The translations under genes and the position numbers were made by a program. This document shows positions 44,558 to 53,624 of a DNA stretch of 64,000 bases, piece by piece. The stretch lies in assembly GCF_014644415.1 (NCBI RefSeq), contig NZ_BMKQ01000001.1, positions 2,989,217-3,053,216 of the forward strand, in the 5' to 3' direction. The notes under the pieces were generated by a model. The model was not told the DNA's origin. It did no database searches and worked only from the letters and a program-made list of their open reading frames with translations. This DNA comes from Marmoricola endophyticus. GTDB lineage: Bacteria; Actinomycetota; Actinomycetes; Propionibacteriales; Nocardioidaceae. The first letter of the stretch is position 1, and each line of letters opens with the position of its first letter.

Positions 44558-45231
44558 CCACGGACCACGACGAGAGGAGCACGGTGGACACTGCGCCGGT
44601 GTCGATCCGCGAGTCAGCCTCGCCCGCCGCGAGTGGGCCGGACCTCTACGCGCTGTCCGGCGAGCTGGCCGAGCGGGTCTTCGAGCGCTCGGGTCTGCCC
44701 GCCGAGCGCGCCCTGACCCCTGCCCGTCTCCGCGCGGTGCTGGAGGGCGACGAGGCGCCGGTCGGCGTGGCGCTGGTCGCGCTCGTCGGGACCGGGGAGG
44801 ACGAGGGGCTCCGCGACGCGCTGGACGCCTGGTCCGTCCGTCGCGGGATCGCCTCGACCGCCGTCGAGGTGCTGCCGACCCGGATCGTCGTCGGCCCGAC
44901 GGTGGTGCCCGGGCACGGCGCCTGTCACCGGTGCTACCGGCGGAGGCAGGCGCAGCACGCCGTCGACGGCGCCGGTCGCGACCTGGACAGCACCGGGCTG
45001 CCCGAGGGCTTCGGCAACCACCACGTCGCCGTCGTCACCTCCCTGCTCCGTCTGGCCGCCGAGGACCGGTACGCCGGCCGCGGCGGCACCGTGCGCAGCC
45101 TGGACCTCGTGCGCGGCACCGTGTCGACGGCGAGCGTCGTACCCGTGCACGGGTGCGACCGCTGCGGCACCGGCGAGCACGACGACCGTCCCGCGGCCTG
45201 GGTACGCCTCGACGACCGGGAGGGCCGATGA
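44554..45231 (+). CDS. Small E1-like/leader-binding partner with two CxxC pairs
   Basis: 225 residues from the ATG overlapping the YcaO stop. Cysteine pairs CHRC and CDRC could bind one zinc, as in E1-like cyclodehydratase partners; the ATP-binding E1 motifs are absent. It resembles the C-terminal part of such partners (TRIVVGPTVVPGHGACHRCYRRR). It probably supports the first YcaO protein together with the following fusion protein. The exact job is inferred. Confidence 0.6.
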   Translation: MTTDHDERSTVDTAPVSIRESASPAASGPDLYALSGELAERVFERSGLPAERALTPARLRAVLEGDEAPVGVALVALVGTGEDEGLRDALDAWSVRRGIASTAVEVLPTRIVVGPTVVPGHGACHRCYRRRQAQHAVDGAGRDLDSTGLPEGFGNHHVAVVTSLLRLAAEDRYAGRGGTVRSLDLVRGTVSTASVVPVHGCDRCGTGEHDDRPAAWVRLDDREGR

Positions 45232-46841
45232 GCACCGAGATGAGGGCCGCGACCCTGGGACGCGCGGTCAACCGCGACCTGCAGGTGTTCGTGCCCGCGC
45301 GGCCGGTGGTCCGGCGCGGGGTCCGGCTCCGCGAGGTCCCCGAGGGGATGCTCCTCGAGGGTGCCGACCGGTCCCAGCAGCTCTCCGGGGCCTTCGCCTC
45401 GACGCACCTGCCCGGCCTGGTCGCGCTGCTGGACGGGAGCAGGAACCACGCCGACCTGTCGCGGGAGACGGGCCTGGACCCCACCGCACTCGACTCCGCG
45501 CTGGCGGTCCTGTGGGCGATCGGCGCCGTGGAGGAGGCTCCTGAGCGCCCGGTCGAGCCCCGGCTGGACGAGCCGATGCGCACGATGCTGTCGCGGCTGG
45601 GGAACGCCACGGCCACCAACCACTCCTGGACCGAGGCGGCACAGCGGCTGGAGAGCACGACGGTCTGCGTCCTCGGTGACCCCGCGCTGACCTCGCTCGT
45701 GCGGCCCCTGGTCGACGACCTCTGCCCGACGAGCGATGACGTGGGCGGGGCGACGCTCGTGCTCTACGTCCGTACCGCGGCCTCCGAAGCGGCACTCGAC
45801 ACGGTCCAAGAGGCCTGCTGGCGCGACGGGCGTCCTCTGCTGGTCGTCACCCTGACTGGCGCGCGGGTGCTGGTCGGGCCGTACGTCGACCCGTCGTTCA
45901 CGCCGTGCTGGGAGTGCGCCACCCACACGGTCGACCCCGCACCCCTCGAGCCGGTCGCCGACGCGACGCCGGAGCTGGCGGCGGGGCTCGCCGTGCACCA
46001 CCTGTGTGCCCTGGTCTCGCGGGCGACCATCTCGCACCTGCCGCTCGACGTCGCGATCGTGGACGGTGAGCAGCTCACGACGACGTACCTCCCCCCGGTC
46101 ACGCGGCCCGGCTGCCCGCGCTGCTCCACGACGCCGCCCACCGCGGGGTCCGTGGGAGACGCCGGCCCGGGCGCGGTCTTCGAGGCCTCGGTCGCGATGC
46201 CGCCCCGGCGCTTCCTCGACGCCAAGGGCCACATGGCCCACTACTTCACCGCCAACATCGCGCTGCAGTCGTCCTTCCGGGCCTGGGCGTCCGCGCCGAC
46301 GACCGACCTCCCCGGCCCGGACCTCTCGCTGCTCTCCCACGAGGACGAGGAGTCCGACTGGTCCCTCGACGAGCTCGCGCTCGCCCTGCACGTCGGGCTG
46401 GGCATCAAGCAGACCCGACCGGACGGGAGCGTCAAGCGCTGGACGGCCGCCGCCGGCAACATCGGGACCGTCACGGCGTACGTCGTCTCCGACGGTTCCG
46501 CCGGCCTCCCAGTCGGGGTGCACGCCTTCCTGGAGTCCACCCACCAGCTGGCCGGGCTGCGCGACGACGTGCCCGACGGGCACCGGGGGACGCTCGTGGT
46601 CCTCACCGGGAACCTGCGCAAGGTCGTCGCGAAGTACGGCACCTTCGGGCTGAAGCTCTCGCTGCTCGACACCGGGTGCACGATCAGCGCCCTGCGCAGG
46701 CACGCCGACCACCGTGGGCTGCGGTGCGAGGTGCTCACGTCGTGGGACGACGACGCGCTGAGCGAGTACCTCGGCACCGATCCGATGGAGGAGCCCGTCG
46801 AGGGCGTGCTCAGGCTGGAGGCACCGTGCGCAACGACCTGA
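45228..46841 (+). CDS. E1-like partner fused to a nitroreductase-type azoline dehydrogenase
   Basis: 537 residues from the ATG overlapping the upstream stop. Residues 1-310 look like an E1-like ocin-ThiF partner, with a PqqD-like start (VFVPARPVVRRGVRLREVPEGMLLEGAD) and CWEC plus CPRC zinc pairs. Residues 315-537 resemble a SagB-type FMN nitroreductase (SVKRWTAAAGNIGTVTAYVV; KYGTFGLKLSLLDTGCTISALRRHA). The fusion would couple substrate docking to oxidation of azolines to thiazoles or oxazoles. The domain order is unusual. Confidence 0.72.
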   Translation: MSTEMRAATLGRAVNRDLQVFVPARPVVRRGVRLREVPEGMLLEGADRSQQLSGAFASTHLPGLVALLDGSRNHADLSRETGLDPTALDSALAVLWAIGAVEEAPERPVEPRLDEPMRTMLSRLGNATATNHSWTEAAQRLESTTVCVLGDPALTSLVRPLVDDLCPTSDDVGGATLVLYVRTAASEAALDTVQEACWRDGRPLLVVTLTGARVLVGPYVDPSFTPCWECATHTVDPAPLEPVADATPELAAGLAVHHLCALVSRATISHLPLDVAIVDGEQLTTTYLPPVTRPGCPRCSTTPPTAGSVGDAGPGAVFEASVAMPPRRFLDAKGHMAHYFTANIALQSSFRAWASAPTTDLPGPDLSLLSHEDEESDWSLDELALALHVGLGIKQTRPDGSVKRWTAAAGNIGTVTAYVVSDGSAGLPVGVHAFLESTHQLAGLRDDVPDGHRGTLVVLTGNLRKVVAKYGTFGLKLSLLDTGCTISALRRHADHRGLRCEVLTSWDDDALSEYLGTDPMEEPVEGVLRLEAPCATT

Positions 46842-47533
46842 CCACCATGCGGCGGCTGCTGGCCGCCTGGGACGGCACCGTGGACGTCGCGGTCACCGGC
46901 GCCGGCGCGGCCGTCGAGCTCCCGGGAGCGGTGCCGGTGCCGGTCGAGGCCGCGACGGACGACGTCGACTACGCCGCCACGCTGGGGTCGCGCCACTCCA
47001 CGCTGCAGTACGCACCCCGGCCGGTCGCCACCGGCACGGTCCTCGCGCTGGGCCGTGCGGCGCTGCAGCGGGACTCCGCGGCCTGGCAGCAGGACGAGCG
47101 GACCGGCCCGCTGGAGCTGATGGTCTTCGCCCAGCGCTCCAGCGACCTGCCGAGAGGCGTCTACCGCGTGCACCGCGACGGTTGCGAGCGGATCGCCGAC
47201 GACCGGCGGTTCACGGACCTCGAGGAGCTGGGTGGCCAGCGGGAGTTCGCGACCGCCGCCGGGATCGCCACCGTCTACGCCCCCCTCGCTCGAGGCGACG
47301 TGTCGGCCGGTGCGCACGGCTACCGCCTCCTCACGACCCGCGGTGCAGCCCTGCTCTACGACCTCAACTTCACGATGCAGGCCGGCGGGCTCGTCGGCAC
47401 CATCTTCGGCGGGTTCATCCCCGCGGCGGCACGGCACCTGACCCGCGCGGACGGCGTGACCAGGCACCCCGTCCTGTCGACGACCTACGCGCTCCCCGCG
47501 GAGGCGGCGCAGGACGCGCAGAGCGCGCAGTGA
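46826..47533 (+). CDS. SagB-like nitroreductase (azoline dehydrogenase), second copy
   Basis: 235 residues from a GTG preceded by GGAGG; the start overlaps the previous gene by 16 bp. An ATG at 46847 is the alternative. SRHSTLQYAPRPVATGTVLALGRAAL is the usual nitroreductase N-terminal motif, and GYRLLTTRGAALLYDLNFTMQAGGLVG the FMN-side helix. With the fused domain just upstream it may form a heterodimer, each contributing to the FMN site. Confidence 0.75.
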   Translation: MRNDLTTMRRLLAAWDGTVDVAVTGAGAAVELPGAVPVPVEAATDDVDYAATLGSRHSTLQYAPRPVATGTVLALGRAALQRDSAAWQQDERTGPLELMVFAQRSSDLPRGVYRVHRDGCERIADDRRFTDLEELGGQREFATAAGIATVYAPLARGDVSAGAHGYRLLTTRGAALLYDLNFTMQAGGLVGTIFGGFIPAAARHLTRADGVTRHPVLSTTYALPAEAAQDAQSAQ

Positions 47534-49248
47534 CGACCGCCCCCTCCGATGCCGGCCTCTCCTGGCCCCTGCTGCGCTCCGACGTCACGCTCGTGCCGAC
47601 CGCGTCGGGGGCGTGGCTCGGCACGGCGGACAGCTCGTTCACCGTCGGCGGGGCCGGGGTCCACCGCGTGCTGGCCGATCTGATGACGGGTCTGGACGGG
47701 TCGCGCTCGGCGGAGGACCTGCTCGACGCCGCAGGAGCCGGGCGCGAGGTGCGCGCGCGGCTGCTCGACGTCCTCGCCGAGCGCGGGTACGTCGTCGACC
47801 TCGCACTCCCGGTCGGTGAGCTCGTGGAGCGGTACGGACCCGGCGCCGGCCGCCTCGTCGCGGACCTGGCGCAGCGGCACCGTGACCCCGCAGCCGCACT
47901 GGGCCGGATCGTGACGGGAGCGGTCCTGCTCGTCGGCCCGGCGTCCGCCCGCGCCGCACTGCGCCGGGCGCTGGGGTCGTACGCGCTGCAGGGGCCGACC
48001 GTCCAGGAGCTCGCGGACCGTGGCGCGCTCCACGAGGCGCTCTCGCACACCGACCCGAGCACCGCGGTGGTCGTGGATCTCGACCCTGAGGTGGAACCCG
48101 GCGCGACGCCCCCGCCACTCCTCGGCCCGCCCGCGTGGCGGCAGGTCGTCGCGGGCACCCTGGGCGACGCGGTCTGGGTCGCGCCGAGCACCGGCGCGAG
48201 CCCCGCGTGCTGGCCCTGCCTGGCGCGGGCCGCACCGGACGACGGGACGACGGCGCCGCCGGTGGACGGACCTCTGGTCGCGGCCGTGATCGCCGACGCG
48301 GTGCACGCCCTGCTCGCCGCGCCGGGCGACGCGTCGGTGCTCGCGGACCCCGTCGCGTCCGTGCACGCCGACGTCCGTGTCGATCGCCACCGGGCGTGGT
48401 CGGGCCAGGGGTGCAGGTGCGGGCGCGTGCCTAGGACGACGACGGGCTCGCCGCCGGTGCTGCCGCCGCGCCCGCTCGCTGTCGCGCCCGGTGAGGTCCG
48501 CGACGACCTCGGCTTCGACCGGCTCGCCGACCGGACGGCGAGCTGGGTGGACCCGCAGCTGGGCCCGCTGCTGCGCCTGGACGAGGCGGACCTCGCCCAG
48601 GTGCCCCTCGGTCGGGTCGTGGGGGAGGTGCTGCGTGAGACGGGGGAGCAGGAGCGCCGACACTGGACGCGGGGCCGGGTCACCTCCGTGGCCGTCACCT
48701 CTCGCGAGGCCCGCCACGAGGCGGCACTCGCCGCTGTCGAGCTGGTCGCCGCGTCCGCCCGAGGCCAGGACGGCACCACCGCGGCGGGGTGGAGTCTCGA
48801 CGAGGCGGTCTACCGTGCGCTCGTACGACAGGTCCGCGACCTGCCGGCCGACGGCACGGACCCTGCCGGGCCGGAGCGCTCCGCAGGTCCGGACCACGCC
48901 GGTGGTGACTGCGGCCGCTACTGCTCGTTCGTCGAGCGGGCCGCCGAGCACCTGACCGGGCACGCGCCGCGCTGGGGGGTGGCCGTACGCCGTCGCGGCC
49001 TCGCCGTCGTGCACGGACACCTGGGAGGCCAGGAGGTGCGCGGGGTCGGGCTGTGCCCCGACGAGGCCCGGATCTCCGCCCTGCTCACCCTTCTCGCCGA
49101 TCGCTCGTCGCCGGTCGTGGTGCCTCCGCAGGCGGCGTCGTGGGACGACGTGTGGTCCACGGTCCTGCGACCGGCCCACCGCCCGGTGGCCGCGCGCGAC
49201 CGGCTGCCGTTCCCGACGGACCAGGTGGTGCTGGTGTGCCTGAGCTGA
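47530..49248 (+). CDS. Ocin-ThiF-like cyclodehydratase partner (F protein)
   Basis: 572 residues from a GTG overlapping the upstream stop. N-terminal PqqD-like leader-binding region (about 1-90), then an E1-like domain with cysteine pairs CWPC and CRC. The C-terminal half resembles the TOMM scaffold found next to YcaO proteins. It would bind the precursor leader and activate the second YcaO protein directly downstream, with which it overlaps by 13 bp. Confidence 0.75.
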   Translation: MTTAPSDAGLSWPLLRSDVTLVPTASGAWLGTADSSFTVGGAGVHRVLADLMTGLDGSRSAEDLLDAAGAGREVRARLLDVLAERGYVVDLALPVGELVERYGPGAGRLVADLAQRHRDPAAALGRIVTGAVLLVGPASARAALRRALGSYALQGPTVQELADRGALHEALSHTDPSTAVVVDLDPEVEPGATPPPLLGPPAWRQVVAGTLGDAVWVAPSTGASPACWPCLARAAPDDGTTAPPVDGPLVAAVIADAVHALLAAPGDASVLADPVASVHADVRVDRHRAWSGQGCRCGRVPRTTTGSPPVLPPRPLAVAPGEVRDDLGFDRLADRTASWVDPQLGPLLRLDEADLAQVPLGRVVGEVLRETGEQERRHWTRGRVTSVAVTSREARHEAALAAVELVAASARGQDGTTAAGWSLDEAVYRALVRQVRDLPADGTDPAGPERSAGPDHAGGDCGRYCSFVERAAEHLTGHAPRWGVAVRRRGLAVVHGHLGGQEVRGVGLCPDEARISALLTLLADRSSPVVVPPQAASWDDVWSTVLRPAHRPVAARDRLPFPTDQVVLVCLS

Positions 49249-50939
49249 CCACTGCCGTCGTCGCGTGGCGATCGGACCTCCTGGTGATGCGCGCCGCCCC
49301 GTCGGTCGGGGCCGGGTGCCCCGACTGCCTGCGCTGGTTCCTCCACCGCCAGCAGGTGCCGGGCAGCCGAGCGTCGGACACCCGAGACCTGGACGGGACG
49401 GTCGGCGGTCCCGAGGCGCCCGAGACCGATGACCCGGCGCTCGCTGCGCTGCTCGACGCCGTCACCGACGAGCTGGAGACCCGGCCCGAGGGATCGGTGG
49501 CGGTCGTGCGTCGTCGGCCGCTCGGCGTCCGGTGGGCCCTGGTGCCGCCGGCCACGGCGTGCGGGCACACCGGGCAGGCCTCGTCGGGGCGACTGTCTGC
49601 GACGGTGGACGAGGCCCGCCTGGCGATCGCCGGCGACGGTCTGCGCGGGGGCGCCGGCCCGGCACCGGACCTGGAGAGCGCCTACGTCGGCGCCACCACG
49701 ATGTTCACCCCGGCACGGCTCGACATCGACGGACCCGTCCCGGCGGTGCAGGTCGGTGTACCCCTGCCCGACGGCGGCGAGGAGCCCGGGATCGGACGAA
49801 CCGAGGACTTCGCCTCGAGCCGGCGTGTCGCTGTGCTCGAGGGGCTCGAGCGCTTCGCGGCCCTGCAGGGCGCTGCGGGGACTGCGGCGACCGTGGCCAG
49901 CCTGTCGGAGCTGGGCGAGGCGGCGCTGGACCCGGCCCTGCTCGGAGCGCCCGCGCCGGAGCAGTACGCCGCCGGTGCGTACGCCCCCCTCGCGCCCGAC
50001 GAGCAGGTGCGCTGGCTGCCACTGACCCCGCTCGGCCGCGGCTCACGGCGGTGGGTGCCCGAGATGGCGGTGGCCTGGAACGCCGTCCCCGCCGGACGGA
50101 AGCCGCTCTTCTACGACACCTCCAACGGGTTCGCCCTCGGCTCGACACCCGAGGAGGCCGCGCTGCACGGCGTGCTGGAGGTCGTCGAGCGTGACGCCTT
50201 CCTGCGCACCTGGCACCAACGCCTGGCGCTGCCCGAGCTCGAGATCGAGACCGGCGAGGACGACCTCGCCGTGCTCGTCGACCGGTACGAGGTGGTCACC
50301 GGTTTCCGGGTCCGCCTGCTGTGGGCGGCGATGGAGGAGGGCGTGCCCGTCGTGGTCGCCCTGGCCGGTCGCGATGCCGAGACCGGACCGGCGACCTTCG
50401 TCTCCGCGGGCGCGAGCCTGTCGCCGCGCGCGGCGGCACGCTCCGCCGTCCTCGAGGTGGCCGCGATCTCCATGGCGGTCACCCACGGCTTCGCCGACGA
50501 CCTGCCGCACGCGGCGAGCCTCGCCGAGGACCACAACCGGGTCCGCACGATGCACGACCACAGCCTGCTGGGGGCGCTGGCCTCCTCGCGCCCCTGGTAC
50601 GACTTCCTCACCGGCGAGGACCGCGAGCGCGTCGACCTGGCCGCGCTCGAGGCGCGACGGCCCCGGCACCCCACCGTCACCGCCGCGCTCGAGGACCTCG
50701 TCGGACGCCTCGAGGACCACGGCAGCGAGGTGTACGCGACGGAGGTGACGACCGCCGAGCTGGAGTGGCGAGGACTCAGCTGTGTCCGGTCGTTCGTGCC
50801 GGGCTTCCTGCCGATGACCTTCGGCCACGACCAGCGGCGCCTGCACGGGCTGCCCCGGCTGCACGAGCCCGTCCCCGGCCTGCGGTCCCGGCTCAGCGGC
50901 AGGACGCCGGAGGACCAGCCGCCGCACCCCTTCCCCTGA
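49236..50939 (+). CDS. YcaO-domain azoline-forming cyclodehydratase, copy 2
   Basis: 567 residues from a GTG inside the upstream gene. An N-terminal 150-residue region with CPDC (about residue 27) precedes the YcaO core: RRVAVLEGLERFAALQG, LHGVLEVVERDAFLRTW, ARSAVLEVAAISMAV. It ends in PEDQPPHPFP, the proline-rich end of azoline-forming YcaO proteins. Together with its F partner it is a second cyclodehydratase. One set may form thiazolines from Cys and the other oxazolines from Ser. Confidence 0.9.
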   Translation: MPELTTAVVAWRSDLLVMRAAPSVGAGCPDCLRWFLHRQQVPGSRASDTRDLDGTVGGPEAPETDDPALAALLDAVTDELETRPEGSVAVVRRRPLGVRWALVPPATACGHTGQASSGRLSATVDEARLAIAGDGLRGGAGPAPDLESAYVGATTMFTPARLDIDGPVPAVQVGVPLPDGGEEPGIGRTEDFASSRRVAVLEGLERFAALQGAAGTAATVASLSELGEAALDPALLGAPAPEQYAAGAYAPLAPDEQVRWLPLTPLGRGSRRWVPEMAVAWNAVPAGRKPLFYDTSNGFALGSTPEEAALHGVLEVVERDAFLRTWHQRLALPELEIETGEDDLAVLVDRYEVVTGFRVRLLWAAMEEGVPVVVALAGRDAETGPATFVSAGASLSPRAAARSAVLEVAAISMAVTHGFADDLPHAASLAEDHNRVRTMHDHSLLGALASSRPWYDFLTGEDRERVDLAALEARRPRHPTVTAALEDLVGRLEDHGSEVYATEVTTAELEWRGLSCVRSFVPGFLPMTFGHDQRRLHGLPRLHEPVPGLRSRLSGRTPEDQPPHPFP

Positions 50940-50984
50940 CGTACGTCCCCGTCCCCGTCCCCGACCGACCAGCCTGGAGTGTGC

Positions 50985-53624
50985 ATGACCGACGTGATCC
51001 CCGGCCGCGACCGCGACGAGCTCAGCCCGTACGCGGTCTTCCGCCGCGCCCGGCTGCCGCTCTCGACCCTCGCCGCGATGGACTGCCCGTCGACCTGGCG
51101 GGCTCACGACGAGTGGGAGCGGCGGGACCGGCGTGCGCGCGAGCTCCGCGAGGAGCTCGCCGACCGGGTCGGCGAGCTCGTGGAGGACGCGCGCGACGAT
51201 CGCCGCGCGGACCTGGTGTCCCTGCGCCGCGACCTCTTCAACGGTCGGGTCGACCGCGTCGTCCGGCGCACGGAGGACGCGGGCGACCTGCTCGGGCCGG
51301 ACCTGTCCGCGCGGGTCGGCCGGTGGCTGGAGGAGCAGCGCGCCGCCTCGCAGGACCGGGAGGAGGTGGTCCGGCTCCTCGGCGCCGAGCAGGACGCCGC
51401 CCGTGGCGACTTCGCCGCCATCTTCGAGCACGACTCGATGGCCATGAGCATCCAGCTCTCGGGCGACCAGCTCTACCGCAGCCTGCAGCGGTTCGTCCGG
51501 GCGCCGCGGGACGGGAAGCCGAGCAAGCTGCGCATCCACGAGTCGTCGTTCGTGAACTTCGCGTACCGCGCAGCGATGAAGCCCTCGCCCTTCGGGCGGT
51601 TCACCGAGACCGGGGCCTTCGACCCCGACTCCCCGACGACGGCCACGGACCGGACCGAGTCGACGGTGACTCTCAACAGGCTGCTGCTGAACTGGATGGT
51701 CGGTGTCGCGCAGCGGACCCCCGACGGGATGCGGCAGGGCTACCTGCTGCTCAACTCCAGCCTGCGGGTCGAGGAGGACGCGGTCCGCTTCGTCGGCGTC
51801 GACCCGAAGGGCAGCGACTCCGGGTTCGGTGGCTCCGAGGGTGTCGTACGCCTCAAGCTGGACCCGGCGACCCGCCTGGTCCTCGCCACGCTCGACGGTG
51901 GCAGCTGCCCGACGGCCACGCTGCGCGACGCGCTGGTCGAGGCCACGGGGCAGCCCGAGGCCAGCGAGAGGATGATCCGCGTCCTCATCAACATCGGCCT
52001 GCTCTTCTACCGGCCGGGGTTCGACGAGCTGGACCCCGGGTACGACGAGCGGCTCGGCCGCTTCCTGGCCGCGGCCGGCACCCCGGAGACGACGGCCATC
52101 GCCGAGTCCTTCCAGCGCCTGCGGCACGCCCAGGACTCGTTCGGGCAGGCGGACGCGCAGTCGCGCGGCGAGCTGATCGCGGACTCGCTGAGCGCGATCC
52201 GCGACATCGCTGCGGTGAGCCAGGTGGACGTACCCCCGGAGTCGACGATGCGCTCGCCGCTCTTCGAGGACACCTGGACGGCCGGCGGGCCCCGGGGGTG
52301 GGACGGGGACGCGGTGTCCGGGTCGCTGCCCGCCCTGGGCGCGCTGAGCCGGCTGGCGGGGATCGCGGACCAGGGGCAGGTGCGGCGGCTGGGGCTCTAC
52401 GACTTCGCACGGTCGTGCTTCCCGGACGCCACCACCGTGCCGTTCCTCGACCTGTTCGCACGCTTCACCGAGCTCGACCCCGACGAGCAGCGCGCCGTCC
52501 TCGACGGTGTCCGGTCGAGCTCGGCGCAGCGCTTCGCGGCCGACCGTACGGCCGCGTTCGCGCAGCTGCGCTCCAGCCTCCACGTCGAGGACGGCACGGC
52601 GCGTCTCGGGTCCGATCGTCTCCGAGAGATCTGCGACCGCGTGCCGCGGGCGGTGCAGCCGGGGTCGGTGACCTTCCGCGTCCAGCTCACGAACGACGAA
52701 CCGCGCCCGCAGGTCGTCGTCAACGGGGTGCTCTCGGGCCACGGTGTGTACTTCTCGCGGTTCGCCTCGTTCGTGGAGCGCAGCACCGACCCGGCCTGGA
52801 CGCTGCGCGAGCGGATCAGGGCCCACCTGAGGAGGACGGCGCCCGGCCAGGCGGACCTCAACGCGGTGCTCGGGTTCAACTTCAACCTCCACCCGTTCCT
52901 GACCGACGCGATGGTCGACTACCCCGGGGCGTGGGGAGGGCCCGAACCCGACCGGCGCCACGCCCTGAGCGACCTCGACGTCGAGCTCGACGACGAGTCC
53001 GGGAGCCTGCACCTGCGCGAGGCGGGGTCCGGCGACCCGGTCGACCTGGTGCCGATGAACTTCCTCATCCCGGTCGGCGTACCCGCCCTCTACCAGGTCC
53101 TCGAGGCACTGAGCCCGACCACGCGGTACCCGTGGAACCCCCTCGACGACCTCCTCGCGTGCGGCCCGGAGGAGCCCTCCCCGCGGCTCGTCGTCGACGA
53201 CGTGGTCGCGGACCGCAGGGCCTGGCGCTTCCCCGCGACGGCCGTGCCGAGCCTGGAGACGCTCAGCCGCGGCGAGCCGGAGGACCTGCTCGGTTTCGAC
53301 GTCTGGCGCCGCGAGCTCGGGCTCCCGCAGCAGTGCTTCGTGACCTGCCAGACTCCCCAGGAGTACGCCGCCCTCACCGGCCGGCGCGTGCCCGGCGCCG
53401 ACGCCACGACGGACTCCGCCCACCTGCACCGCGCCAGCGTCCACAAGCCGATGTACGTCGACTTCCGGAACCCGTTCCTGGTGCGGAGCTTCGCCCGGAC
53501 CGCCGCCTCGCGCGAGGGCGTGCTGGTCGTGGTCCGCGAGTGCCTTCCCGCCGTCGCCGACTACCGGTCGCCGCACGGCCCCGCCGCCGCAGAGGAGTAC
53601 TTCGTTGAGCTCAACCAGTCCTGA
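50985..53624 (+). CDS. LanB-like dehydratase, glutamylation subunit (TbtB-like)
   Basis: 879 residues from the ATG with GGAG upstream. The Lant_dehydr_N signature is seen in SPYAVFRRARLPL and the MKPSPFGRFT stretch near residue 204; FNFNLHPFL and the C-terminal RNPFLVRSFA also match. This subunit transfers glutamate from Glu-tRNA to Ser side chains of the core, the first step of dehydroalanine formation. The elimination half is encoded separately by the next gene, as in thiopeptide clusters. Confidence 0.9.
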   Translation: MTDVIPGRDRDELSPYAVFRRARLPLSTLAAMDCPSTWRAHDEWERRDRRARELREELADRVGELVEDARDDRRADLVSLRRDLFNGRVDRVVRRTEDAGDLLGPDLSARVGRWLEEQRAASQDREEVVRLLGAEQDAARGDFAAIFEHDSMAMSIQLSGDQLYRSLQRFVRAPRDGKPSKLRIHESSFVNFAYRAAMKPSPFGRFTETGAFDPDSPTTATDRTESTVTLNRLLLNWMVGVAQRTPDGMRQGYLLLNSSLRVEEDAVRFVGVDPKGSDSGFGGSEGVVRLKLDPATRLVLATLDGGSCPTATLRDALVEATGQPEASERMIRVLINIGLLFYRPGFDELDPGYDERLGRFLAAAGTPETTAIAESFQRLRHAQDSFGQADAQSRGELIADSLSAIRDIAAVSQVDVPPESTMRSPLFEDTWTAGGPRGWDGDAVSGSLPALGALSRLAGIADQGQVRRLGLYDFARSCFPDATTVPFLDLFARFTELDPDEQRAVLDGVRSSSAQRFAADRTAAFAQLRSSLHVEDGTARLGSDRLREICDRVPRAVQPGSVTFRVQLTNDEPRPQVVVNGVLSGHGVYFSRFASFVERSTDPAWTLRERIRAHLRRTAPGQADLNAVLGFNFNLHPFLTDAMVDYPGAWGGPEPDRRHALSDLDVELDDESGSLHLREAGSGDPVDLVPMNFLIPVGVPALYQVLEALSPTTRYPWNPLDDLLACGPEEPSPRLVVDDVVADRRAWRFPATAVPSLETLSRGEPEDLLGFDVWRRELGLPQQCFVTCQTPQEYAALTGRRVPGADATTDSAHLHRASVHKPMYVDFRNPFLVRSFARTAASREGVLVVVRECLPAVADYRSPHGPAAAEEYFVELNQS

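Noticed and set aside
50043-53576. Very long minus-strand open frame opposite the second YcaO and LanB genes
   Set aside because: It has no recognisable domain, its composition is Arg/Gly/Val/His as expected from the antisense of GC-rich genes, and the plus-strand proteins have clear family motifs.
50321-53608. Long plus-strand frame overlapping the LanB gene
   Set aside because: Arg/Gly/Ala-rich low-complexity translation; shadow of the real frame from 50985.
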